A DNA stretch of 64,000 nucleotides, taken from Paenibacillus vietnamensis. GTDB taxonomy: Bacteria > Bacillota > Bacilli > Paenibacillales > Paenibacillaceae. A program made the position numbers and the translations under genes. The notes beneath the pieces are model-generated. The model did not search any database. It worked only from the letters and a program-made list of their open reading frames with translations, and was not told the origin of the DNA. Within the stretch, counting starts at the first letter, position 1. Each line of letters begins with the position of its first letter. Of this stretch, positions 33,961-41,890 are shown piece by piece. Location: positions 186,001 through 250,000 of the forward strand of contig NZ_JAHMHW010000005.1 of assembly GCF_020169515.1 (NCBI RefSeq), in the 5' to 3' direction.

Positions 33961-35556
33961 CTAGTTTTCCGCCAGTTCAGCAATCCGATTTAGCTGCTCC
34001 GCAATATGATCCGCCGTGCGAATGGCCAAGGCCACGGTCGTAAGCGTCGGGTTTGCGGCTCCGGTAGTCGGCAGCACACTGTTGTCCGCAATATACAGGC
34101 CGGGTACACCGTGGATTTGTCCGAACCGGTTTGTTGCGGATGTATCGGGGTCATCGCCCATTCTGCAGGTTCCCGCTTCGTGAAAATCCCCTCCCGGGGT
34201 TACTGTAGGGGTGATCTGGGGCTCCGTTACCGCCCCCATGACGGAAGCAAGCGAATGAACGGACTCCACCATCTGGGCCTTGACCGCTTCATCTTGTTCA
34301 CTATAAGAAAAATCGACTTCCAGCACCGGAACGCCATATTCATCTTTCATCTCCGGGTGCAAAAACACCTTGTTTTCAAAGCGTGGCTCGACTTTGCCGA
34401 AGACGCCGCCGCTAACTTCGAGCTCCACTGTCGGCACCAGCGATTGAACCCTAACGCCGAGCACGTATTGATAAGCCCTGCTTTCGGTTTGGGGAAGCAT
34501 AATAAACACCTGCCCGATTTGGGGCAAATCTTCCCGTTCGGGGCTTATGTTGAATTTGAATTCCAGGTGGGTATGGTGGGTCAGATAATGCCCGATCGCA
34601 TTTCCTTCAATTCCTGAATGAAGCAGCAGCCGCGCTGATTCGAAAGCGCTGGCGGATACAACGACGTTGCTGGCGGATATAAAATGGCTTTGTTTATCGG
34701 GTGTCATCACCGTAACGCCGGCCGCTCTTCCTTGTTCGGTATGAATTTGTACCGCCCTCGCATTAAGGGCCAGATCGAACGGCATCTGTTTATAGCCTTC
34801 CCCCAAAAAAGAAAGGGAACTGAAATGTACGATGGACCCGTATTTATCAGGCTCAAAGTTAGAGGCCACCGGTCCGACTGTCGCTTCAGGCAAACCGCCC
34901 TCCCAAAGCTGGGACATAAAATATTGCGAGAACGGATTCATATAAGGAGAAAACCTCGAACGCGTCGTGACGTTCATGACTTCTTCGGCGATATTGTAAT
35001 ATAAATTCATCTCCTGCAAAGGTAAAGGGAACTGAGCCAGCTCGCCGGCGTACATGCGGGGACTGACAAGCGACCAATATAACATTCTCCCCCCGAGCGC
35101 ATATACGAGTCTCGTCTTTAGCTCATTCCCGACCGGTACGGATACATTTTGCAAGGATAGCTGTTCGCTTAATATGGAAAGATTATATTCATGAGTTTGC
35201 AGCAAAACAGGACCGGCTTCGACAACGCCGACCTTTTTACCGCTATCCTTCAGTTGGTTGCATAATCGCCAGATGGCAGCCCCTCCTCCGGCACCTGTTC
35301 CGATGACAACGACATCATAATGGGTCCTTGCCATTTGTTCCAAAGAGACCTGGGGGAAAAATTGATCGCAGGAAGGAGCCGGAGCGGCGGCTCTTGCAGG
35401 GACGAACGGAATTGGCAGCCTTACCGGGATACCGGCAAGGTTGAGATGTATGTCCGGAATTATTGGATTAAGTTTAACCAGCTGACCAATCTCGATCCCT
35501 TTTTTTCGGGCGATCGTTTCAAGCGTCTCTCCGTCATCCGCAATATGGATTCTCAC
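33961..35556 (-). CDS. LysM domain fused to a GMC oxidoreductase
   Basis: A 531-residue protein. The first 45 to 50 residues form a LysM module (HIADDGETLETIARKKG, then LVKLNPIIPD), a peptidoglycan/chitin-binding or spore-coat targeting motif. After an Ala/Pro linker the GMC enzyme follows: GTGAGGG (about residue 84), ALGGRMLYWS, HEAGTCRMGDDP and GAANPTLTTVALAIRTADHI. No signal peptide is visible, so it may act on the spore surface or inside the mother cell. GTG at 35556 is preferred (GGGAG 8 bases before); GTG 35565 is the alternative. It is the third GMC paralogue in 12 kb. Confidence 0.86.
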   Translation of the reverse strand: MRIHIADDGETLETIARKKGIEIGQLVKLNPIIPDIHLNLAGIPVRLPIPFVPARAAAPAPSCDQFFPQVSLEQMARTHYDVVVIGTGAGGGAAIWRLCNQLKDSGKKVGVVEAGPVLLQTHEYNLSILSEQLSLQNVSVPVGNELKTRLVYALGGRMLYWSLVSPRMYAGELAQFPLPLQEMNLYYNIAEEVMNVTTRSRFSPYMNPFSQYFMSQLWEGGLPEATVGPVASNFEPDKYGSIVHFSSLSFLGEGYKQMPFDLALNARAVQIHTEQGRAAGVTVMTPDKQSHFISASNVVVSASAFESARLLLHSGIEGNAIGHYLTHHTHLEFKFNISPEREDLPQIGQVFIMLPQTESRAYQYVLGVRVQSLVPTVELEVSGGVFGKVEPRFENKVFLHPEMKDEYGVPVLEVDFSYSEQDEAVKAQMVESVHSLASVMGAVTEPQITPTVTPGGDFHEAGTCRMGDDPDTSATNRFGQIHGVPGLYIADNSVLPTTGAANPTLTTVALAIRTADHIAEQLNRIAELAEN

Positions 35557-35577
35557 TATCCGCACTCCCTTTCAGGC

Positions 35578-35598
35578 TCATTGCGCCGGTACGTCCAT
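35578..35598 (-). other. Possible hexapeptide leader ORF (MDVPAQ) ahead of the LysM-GMC gene
   Basis: A very strong GGAGGAG stands 5 bases before an ATG that opens only six codons before TGA. The main GTG start lies 21 bases further on in the same frame after two stops. Such a mini-ORF could couple or dampen translation of the downstream gene; it may equally be chance. Confidence 0.35.
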
Positions 35599-35672
35599 AC
35601 GCGCTCCTCCGATATATATTTTTTTCTCTAAGTCTCTATTCCACGAATGAGCTCAAGCTTCCAGGAAAAGTG

Positions 35673-35716
35673 CAAAAAACAGCGGCAGCCCTGGACTTTG
35701 CGTCCGGTGCTGCCGC
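35673..35716 (-). terminator. Terminator of the YtxH/46-residue gene pair
   Basis: gcggcagc (35682-35689) pairs with gctgccgc (35709-35716); on the minus strand the stem is followed by gttttttg. It lies 35 bases after the stop of the 46-residue gene. Confidence 0.8.
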
Positions 35717-35750
35717 AGTTTCCGGTTAATGATTATTTATGCCGGCCGGA

Positions 35751-35891
35751 TCATTGCTTCGGGTCGGGAACCATGCCGCTGCGGGCAATTTCCGAGTTCG
35801 TCTCCATCCGCTCCATATCCTTGCCAAGCTTGACGATATCCTGCTCGGTCGGCGCCATGGAATTGGTTGTCTCAGACAGCTCCTTGTCCAT
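35751..35891 (-). CDS. Small acidic protein of 46 residues, unrecognised
   Basis: Reads MDKELSETTNSMAPTEQDIV, continues KLGKDMERMETNSEIARSGM and ends VPDPKQ. GGGAG stands 8 bases before the ATG at 35891 and a terminator follows the stop. The gene overlaps the end of the YtxH-domain gene by 20 bases in another frame. Acidic, Met-rich and probably helical; no membrane segment, no Cys. By position it belongs to the same SigB-type transcript as ytxH. It is below usual length cut-offs. Function unknown. Confidence 0.7.
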   Translation of the reverse strand: MDKELSETTNSMAPTEQDIVKLGKDMERMETNSEIARSGMVPDPKQ

Positions 35892-36219
35892 GGCTTGATC
35901 TCCCGGTGGCGATCAGCTCGTCCTTTACGTCTTCCTTGGTGGAACTTAGCGCATCCATGACGTTATGATTGGATTCCTTGGCTTTGTCGGCCAGGCTGCT
36001 CGATTCCTCCTTAATGGCGGCAGCAAGCTTCCTGGTGTTTTGTCCTACGGTCGAAGCGATATCTTTTGTTTTCTGCCCGATCGTCTGGCAGGCCTGCGAC
36101 AGATCCTCGCGAAGCTGCGCTCCCGTTTTCGGGGCGAGCAGCAGCGCCGACACCGCGCCGATCGCTCCACCTACGATAGCTCCAAGCAATACACCGTTAC
36201 CGGATTGCTGTTGTGACAT
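35872..36219 (-). CDS. YtxH-domain stress protein
   Basis: A 115-residue protein: Gly/Ala-rich membrane segment (VLLGAIVGGAIGAVSALLLA, about 10-29) followed by APKTGAQLREDLSQ and a long charged helix, the YtxH pattern. AAGGAGAGA precedes the ATG. YtxH members are general-stress proteins in Bacilli with no settled biochemical role. The promoter 44 bases upstream has the SigB-type -35 element. C-terminal codons overlap the small 46-residue gene. Confidence 0.85.
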   Translation of the reverse strand: MSQQQSGNGVLLGAIVGGAIGAVSALLLAPKTGAQLREDLSQACQTIGQKTKDIASTVGQNTRKLAAAIKEESSSLADKAKESNHNVMDALSSTKEDVKDELIATGRSSHGQGAV

Positions 36220-36262
36220 TTGACATCTCTCCTTTATTTCTTAATCGATTTCATAGTAGTAT

Positions 36263-36288
36263 ATAAACGGATTTCGTTTGTTTGAAAC
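36263..36288 (-). promoter_or_regulatory. Candidate SigB promoter of ytxH
   Basis: Reading leftward: GTTTCA (36288-36283), 14-base spacer, GTTTAT (36268-36263). The -35 and spacer are identical to those at 32094, 20778 and 22780; the -10 is two bases from GGGTAT. Confidence 0.5.
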
Positions 36289-36482
36289 AAACCGCCGGCT
36301 TTTATTATGAGAGAATGAAGTCAAACATGACTAATTTCTGCTGCCGCAAATCCGGTATATAGTATACTAAGCTGGATCTAAATTTTTTGAAGTTAATCGG
36401 GCGCTGGAGTTTCGTATAATAGATGAATATGAAAGCGGTTACCCATTAGCGGAGCGGCTGCGGAGAAAGGCAGGGGGACAGA

Positions 36483-38054
36483 ATGTTCAAGGTTGTGATC
36501 GTAGATGATGAGCTGTATGCGAGACAAGGCTTGAAGCAGTTCACCGACTGGAACAAATACGGCTTTGAGATCGTTGCCGAAGCCGCCAATGGCGAAGAGG
36601 CGCTGCAGGTCATTGAGCGTACATCGCCCGATTTGGTCGTAACCGACATCCGGATGCCGGTGCTGGACGGCCTGGAGCTGATCCGGACGGTTCAGGAGAG
36701 GAAGAAGGCGGAGCCTAAATTCATTATCGTAAGCGGATACGGAGATTTCAAATATGCGCAAAAAGCGGTCCGCTTCGGCGTCAAGGACTTCATCCTGAAG
36801 CCCATAGACGAATGCGAGCTGGAGCAGACGCTGTCATCGCTAAGAGAGACGCTTGGCCTGCAGCTGCAGCTGAATGCAGAGCGGACGCTTTCGCTCCGCA
36901 AGGCTTTTATGGAGGGTGCCGTGCGCGGTGCGCCGGAGCAGCGGCCGACAAGCGAAATGCTGCAGGCGATGGGGATAACCGAAGGCGAGGAGCTTATGTT
37001 CTTCGAAGCGGAGCTTTGCGATTTGCCGCCGGCTGCCGAAGGAGATACGGGAGAAGGCTGGAAGCGGGCCCTTGCCGAAGCGCTCGCTTCGGCCGCCGGA
37101 CAAGCGGAGGTATTCGTGCAGGAGACAAGCCGCAACGTATTCGGGTTTGTTGCCGGGGCACAAAGCTGGAAGGCGGAAGCCTTCGGCTGGAAGACGTTTG
37201 CAGCCGGATTGCAGCAGCAGCTTCGCTCTGAGCTGGGCGCAGCCGTTATCCTGTACGGAGGGATTCCGGTCCGCACGGCTGAGCTCATCTCCGAGTCCTG
37301 CCGGAGCGCCGCCGAAGCCCGGGAGCGCAAGTTCGCGGCAGGTGGCGAAGGGCCTGTGCTGGCCGGAGAATGGCAGCAGGCGCCGCTTCATGAGCTGGGC
37401 CTGGGCGACGGCGAATTGGAGAAGCTGATGCTTGCGATCGAGGAGAGCGAGCCTGCGGCACTGCCGGGCGCTGCCGAAGATCTGTTCAAACGGTTCCGGG
37501 CGGAGCGTTATTCGCAGGCTGCGGTCATCCGGTCGCTGGGCCGGGTCGTGCTCGGCTTAATCCGGATCATCGAGTGCATGAACGGGGATAAAACCGGTCT
37601 CCGGCAGCTGGAGGAGCTGAACGCCAAGCTGCAGGCGCCGGCAACGGAGAGGACGCTCAAGGCGGCATTCGCAGCGTTCCTTGAAGAAAGCGCTCGTTAT
37701 ATCGGAGAACTGCGGAAATCGAACGCGAAGGGAAGCATACAGAGAATCAAGCAATACATCGAGGAGCATTACGACCGGAATTTGAGCCTCAAATCGATCG
37801 CGGGCGTTTTTTATATGAATCCGGTCTATTTGGGCCAGCTGTTCCGGAAGACGTACGGCGTCTACTTCAACGAATTTTTGCTGCAGACCCGGATGCACGA
37901 GGCGAAGCGGCTGCTGCGCCAGACGGAGCTTCGGGTATATGAAATCGCCGACAAAGTAGGCTTCAGCAACCCGGATTATTTCGTCACCCAGTTTGAGAAG
38001 GTGGAGCGGAAGACGCCAAGCGAATACCGCAGCGCCCTGTACTCCAAAGAATAA
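36483..38054 (+). CDS. YesN-type response regulator with AraC DNA-binding domain
   Basis: A 523-residue regulator. Receiver about 1-120 with VVIVDDE, phospho-Asp in LVVTDIRMPVLDG (about residue 54) and Lys in FILKPID; a long middle region about 130-410 of weak similarity; two AraC helix-turn-helix units at the C-terminus (LSLKSIAGVFYMNPVYLGQL and VYEIADKVGFSNPDYFVTQF). Such regulators switch on adjacent sugar-transport genes. Followed after 16 bases by its sensor kinase and then by an Lpl-type importer. AGGGGGAC precedes the ATG. Confidence 0.92.
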   Translation: MFKVVIVDDELYARQGLKQFTDWNKYGFEIVAEAANGEEALQVIERTSPDLVVTDIRMPVLDGLELIRTVQERKKAEPKFIIVSGYGDFKYAQKAVRFGVKDFILKPIDECELEQTLSSLRETLGLQLQLNAERTLSLRKAFMEGAVRGAPEQRPTSEMLQAMGITEGEELMFFEAELCDLPPAAEGDTGEGWKRALAEALASAAGQAEVFVQETSRNVFGFVAGAQSWKAEAFGWKTFAAGLQQQLRSELGAAVILYGGIPVRTAELISESCRSAAEARERKFAAGGEGPVLAGEWQQAPLHELGLGDGELEKLMLAIEESEPAALPGAAEDLFKRFRAERYSQAAVIRSLGRVVLGLIRIIECMNGDKTGLRQLEELNAKLQAPATERTLKAAFAAFLEESARYIGELRKSNAKGSIQRIKQYIEEHYDRNLSLKSIAGVFYMNPVYLGQLFRKTYGVYFNEFLLQTRMHEAKRLLRQTELRVYEIADKVGFSNPDYFVTQFEKVERKTPSEYRSALYSKE

Positions 38055-38070
38055 GGTCTGGTGGTCCAAG

Positions 38071-39825
38071 ATGCGGAAGTTGAGTTTACACCATGTCAAG
38101 CTGCGCGACAAAATGCTGCTTCTCTATTTTTTGTGCGTGCTCATTCCGATCGTATTGACGAACGTCATTTTCTACAATGTCACGTCGGGCAATTTCAAAA
38201 ATCAGAAAATGAAGGATATCGCCGTCACGGTCGAAAAAGCAAAAAACGACCTGCGCGCTCAAATCGATATCGCGCTCGGCATTTCCTCCGTGCTGAATAC
38301 CGATTATTTTCTGAACGACAGCCTGGAGAAGGTGTATGCCTCCGACAAAGACTATGTAGAGAGCTACAACGCCGATATCGTCTGGATATTGAACAAATAC
38401 AGTCCGGTGTATAAATCCATTAAGCAAATTACAATATATACCGATAACCCGACGATTATCGGCGGAGGTTACGTGATCCCGATTACGGATGATGTCAAGC
38501 GCACGGACTGGTATGCGGAGAGCATCGATGCGGCGTACCCGATCGTCATTCGCAACGAGCAAAGGGGGCTGCTCGGACGGGAGTACGTATACAGCGTCGT
38601 GCGGAAGCTGAACTATTCGGCGGGCCGGAGCACCTGGCAGAAAATCGTCAAAATCGATATCGACCCCGATGCGATCAGGCAGGTATTCAGCTCGATCTCT
38701 CTGGATGGGGACGTCTACCTTATAGATGAAGAGAAGACGATTCAGTATTCGAGCCGGACGGATATCGAATGGGCCGACGGGAAAACCTTTTATTCGCCCG
38801 AGCTGCTCGGCGACAATACTTTTTTGTTCGAGGAGAGCTATTCCAGCGTCAACAACTCCGGGGAGTGGAAAATTGTGCTCGCCGTTTCCGAGGACAAGGT
38901 GCTCGAGGAGGTACGGAAGTCGCGGGCGTTCGTTTACTACCTTGCCTTGGCCAATATTCTCATTCCGTCGCTCCTGATCGCATGGATTATGAAGTCCTTG
39001 AGCTCGCGCCTGGTCGGGCTGCTGAAGCATATCAAGAAGGTGAAGCACGGCTCGTTCCAGACGGTGGCGCACGGCGATTACCGCGACGAGATCGGGCAGC
39101 TTACCAGTGAGTTCAACCGGATGACGCTGCAGATCAAATCGCTGATCGATGACGTCTATATCGCCGATATCCAAAGGAAGGACCTCGAGCTGAAGAGAAA
39201 TCAGGCGCAGCTGCACGCGCTGCAAAGCCAGATCAATCCGCATTTCCTGTTTAATGCGCTGGCGACGATCCGGACGCGCAGCATGATGAAAAACGAAACC
39301 GAAACGGCAAGAATCATCCATAATATGGCCAAAATTTTCCGGAAATCGCTGCAGTGGGGCAAAGACTGGGTAACGGTCAAGGAAGAGATGGATCTTGTGC
39401 TTTGCTTTCTGGAAATTCAGAAGTACCGGTTCGACGACAAGCTGAATTACCGGATTGAGGTCGACGAGTCCGCATACGGCTGCATGATTCCGAAGATGAT
39501 GCTCCAGCCGCTGGCGGAGAACGCCAGCATTCACGGCATCGAGCCGCTAACGCATGATGGGATGATCGACATCCGGATCAGGCATGAGGACGGCTGCCTG
39601 TTTATCCGCGTGAAGGATAACGGAGTCGGCATGGCCCAGTCGGAGCTGGAGCGGATGTTGAAAGCCCTGCATGAGAACGAAGAGATGGGAGACAGCGTTG
39701 GCATCAAAAATATATTTTACAGGCTGCAGCTGTATTTCAGCGGCGAAGCGGAGTTTGAAATGACAAGCGCGCCGGGAGAAGGGACGCTGGTCTGCATCCG
39801 GGTGCCGGACCGGGGCGGCGGCTAG
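38071..39825 (+). CDS. YesM-type sensor histidine kinase
   Basis: A 584-residue membrane kinase: TM1 about 15-35 (LLLYFLCVLIPIVLTNVIFY), extracellular Cache-like domain about 40-285, TM2 about 290-310, HAMP, His_kinase motif QSQINPHFLFNALATIRTRS with the phospho-His, and HATPase with DNGVGM and an N box LQPLAENASIHGIEPL. ATG at 38071 is chosen because the longer frame lies inside the regulator gene. It should sense an oligosaccharide or wall signal and phosphorylate the YesN protein encoded before it. Confidence 0.9.
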   Translation: MRKLSLHHVKLRDKMLLLYFLCVLIPIVLTNVIFYNVTSGNFKNQKMKDIAVTVEKAKNDLRAQIDIALGISSVLNTDYFLNDSLEKVYASDKDYVESYNADIVWILNKYSPVYKSIKQITIYTDNPTIIGGGYVIPITDDVKRTDWYAESIDAAYPIVIRNEQRGLLGREYVYSVVRKLNYSAGRSTWQKIVKIDIDPDAIRQVFSSISLDGDVYLIDEEKTIQYSSRTDIEWADGKTFYSPELLGDNTFLFEESYSSVNNSGEWKIVLAVSEDKVLEEVRKSRAFVYYLALANILIPSLLIAWIMKSLSSRLVGLLKHIKKVKHGSFQTVAHGDYRDEIGQLTSEFNRMTLQIKSLIDDVYIADIQRKDLELKRNQAQLHALQSQINPHFLFNALATIRTRSMMKNETETARIIHNMAKIFRKSLQWGKDWVTVKEEMDLVLCFLEIQKYRFDDKLNYRIEVDESAYGCMIPKMMLQPLAENASIHGIEPLTHDGMIDIRIRHEDGCLFIRVKDNGVGMAQSELERMLKALHENEEMGDSVGIKNIFYRLQLYFSGEAEFEMTSAPGEGTLVCIRVPDRGGG

Positions 39826-39845
39826 CGGCAGCGGAAATCGGCAAG

Positions 39846-39894
39846 GCGCGGACCTTTGCATCGGAAACCCCGAGCGAGCTCCGCGCATTTTTTT
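39846..39894 (+). terminator. Probable terminator of the YesN/YesM pair
   Basis: gcgcgga (39846-39852) pairs with tccgcgc (39880-39886), followed by attttttt. The gap to the next gene (39826-40123) also holds two further inverted repeats (39897-39937; gcttcgccg/cggcgaagc, 39953-39978) and the cre-like site, but no gene. Confidence 0.65.
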
Positions 39895-40051
39895 AAATTC
39901 TAAGAATTTAAGTTTCACACTTATATCCGCTTAGAATTCTCCGCGAAACGAAGCTTCGCCGCCAAAGGACGGCGAAGCCGTTTACGCTTGTATCCCCCCA
40001 AAGATGCTAGTTAGTTTTTCAAAGGAGATCCTTTAGTTTGTCGGGTAACGA

Positions 40052-40065
40052 AGGAAACGTTTTCA
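40052..40065 (+). promoter_or_regulatory. cre-like site overlapping a -10 region (CcpA control)
   Basis: aggaaacgttttca matches the cre consensus TGNAANCGNTNNCA except at its first base. A TATACT element follows at 40069-40074, so bound CcpA would block the promoter of the importer operon in the presence of preferred sugars. Confidence 0.55.
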
Positions 40066-40123
40066 AATTATACTGAAAGTGCTTACAAATACAAGTGCAA
40101 GGGGAAAGGGGATTGCTTCATCT

Positions 40124-41818
40124 ATGAAAAAATGGCTGTTACTCAGCTTCATCTCCGCTATGCTCGTCACCGCCTGCAGCAACGGAAACGGAAATTCCGA
40201 AGCTCCAGCGAATGGCGGCAATTCAAGCGATTCGCCGGAAGCAAGCGCGGATGCGCCGAAGGAAAAGGTCACATTCACGTACTTTAATGCTGCCGCCGGG
40301 GCGAAGGACATCAACACAAACGAAACGACAATCGGCAAAATGTTGGAGGATCAGACGGGCGTCAATTTCAAAATCGAGCATCTGGTCGGCGACATCAACA
40401 CCAAAATCGGCACGATGATCGCTTCCAACGAGTATCCGGACGTCCTCATTCCGGATGCGGCGATCGACAAGGTGCTGGATGCGGGCGCGTTTATTCCGCT
40501 GAACGATCTGATCGAGGAGTACGGTCCGAATATCAAGAAGGTGTACGGGCCTTATTTCGAGCAGATGAAAGCGGAGGACGGCAGCATTTATTTCATCCCT
40601 TTCTCTAACGTAGTAGGCGAGTATATTCCCGATCCTTCCATTATGCAAGGCGCATTCTGGGTGCAGCGCCGGGTGCTGGAGGAAGCCGGATATCCGAAGA
40701 TTACCAAGCTTGACGATTATTTTAAGCTGATTGAGGATTACATGGGCAAGCATAAGGATGAAGATTTGACAGGTTTTATGTCGCTTACGCATGACTGGAG
40801 ATTTTTTGCGACGTCGAACCCGCCGATGCATCTGGAAGGTTACCCGAATGACGGCGGCGTCATCATCGACATGAATACCTTCGAGGCAAAAACCTATGCG
40901 GCGGCCGACTCCACCAAGCGCTGGCTGAAGAAGCTGAACGAAATCAATGCGAAGGGCATGTTCGATAAAGCCTCTTTCGTAGACAACTACGATCAATATT
41001 TGGCGAAAATGACGTCGGGCAAGGTGCTTGGCTACTTCGATTACGGCTGGCAGACCGGCAACGCGACCAACGCTTTGGCGGACGCCGCGAAAGCCGATCC
41101 GTCTAAGGACGGCTTCCGCTACTTCCCGCTGCCGGTTACGTTCGACGGCCAGAAGGATCAGTACCTCGACCCTCCGGGCTTCGTAAAAAACCGCGGCATT
41201 GGCATTACGGTCAGCGCCAAGGATCCGGTTCGCATCATTCAATACTTCGATAATCTGTTGAAGGAAGAAAATCAGGTGCTGCGCAGCTGGGGCATTAAAG
41301 GCGAGACGTTCGAAGTGAACGGCGAAGGCCGCATGTACCGCACGAAGGAGCAAGTCGCCAAGATCGACGAGTCCTTTAACGAGTCGTTCGGCTTTAAATA
41401 TTATTCGTGGAACTGGCCGCAATGGGGCAATAACTCTACCTTCCCGGACGGCAATGCGGTGCAGCCCGGCATGCAGCCGGAGGTGTTCCAAATGAACCTG
41501 ACGGATGCGGACAAGGCGATTCTGGACAAATACGGCGTTAAAACGTACTCGGAGCTGTTCGCTGCGCCGGACGAGCGTCCATGGTTCCCGGCCTGGGCGA
41601 TTCCGAAGGAGCAGGGCTCGCCGCAGCAAATATTCACGACGAAGAGCGATGAAATTACGAAAAAATATTTCCCGCGGCTTGTGCTTTCGAGTCCGGCGGA
41701 ATTTGAAGCGGTATGGGCGGAATATGCCGGCGAAATGGGCAAGCTCGACACCGAGGCGTACGAGAAGTGGACGACGGAGGAAGTGAAGAAACTGATCGAT
41801 CTGGCAAAAGGCAGCTAA
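40124..41818 (+). CDS. Lpl-type extracellular sugar-binding lipoprotein
   Basis: A 564-residue receptor: lipoprotein signal MKKWLLLSFISAMLVTACS (Cys about 18), Asn/Ser/Ala-rich spacer, then a large family 1 solute-binding fold as in LplA (YPDVLIPDAAIDKVLDAGAF, PLNDLIEEYGPNIKKVYG). Homologues of this size bind oligosaccharides such as rhamnogalacturonan, xylan or glycan pieces; the actual ligand cannot be read from sequence. ATG 40124 gives the intact signal peptide. No ATPase in this operon, so a shared MsmX-like ATPase (a candidate is at 48507) would energise it. Confidence 0.9.
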   Translation: MKKWLLLSFISAMLVTACSNGNGNSEAPANGGNSSDSPEASADAPKEKVTFTYFNAAAGAKDINTNETTIGKMLEDQTGVNFKIEHLVGDINTKIGTMIASNEYPDVLIPDAAIDKVLDAGAFIPLNDLIEEYGPNIKKVYGPYFEQMKAEDGSIYFIPFSNVVGEYIPDPSIMQGAFWVQRRVLEEAGYPKITKLDDYFKLIEDYMGKHKDEDLTGFMSLTHDWRFFATSNPPMHLEGYPNDGGVIIDMNTFEAKTYAAADSTKRWLKKLNEINAKGMFDKASFVDNYDQYLAKMTSGKVLGYFDYGWQTGNATNALADAAKADPSKDGFRYFPLPVTFDGQKDQYLDPPGFVKNRGIGITVSAKDPVRIIQYFDNLLKEENQVLRSWGIKGETFEVNGEGRMYRTKEQVAKIDESFNESFGFKYYSWNWPQWGNNSTFPDGNAVQPGMQPEVFQMNLTDADKAILDKYGVKTYSELFAAPDERPWFPAWAIPKEQGSPQQIFTTKSDEITKKYFPRLVLSSPAEFEAVWAEYAGEMGKLDTEAYEKWTTEEVKKLIDLAKGS

Positions 41819-41832
41819 TGGAGACAGCATCG

Positions 41833-41856
41833 AAAGGGTCGGTTCCCCGGCCCTTT
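41833..41856 (+). other. Stem-loop between receptor and permease genes
   Basis: aaagggtcgg (41833-41842) and ccggcccttt (41847-41856) pair at 9 of 10 positions, followed by cctcttc. Such a hairpin after the receptor gene can act as a leaky terminator or protect the upstream mRNA, giving more receptor than permease. Confidence 0.6.
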
Positions 41857-41890
41857 CCTCTTCAAACGGCGCCGGAAGGAGAGTAATGAG

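Noticed and set aside
35572..35598. Idea that the LysM-GMC protein starts at the ATG 35598 through a frameshift
   Set aside because: That ATG is already in the same frame as the main gene and two stop codons intervene, so a single frameshift does not join them.
38086..39534. 482-residue minus-strand open frame opposite the YesM kinase
   Set aside because: Low-complexity antisense composition and no start signal; the kinase motifs are on the plus strand.
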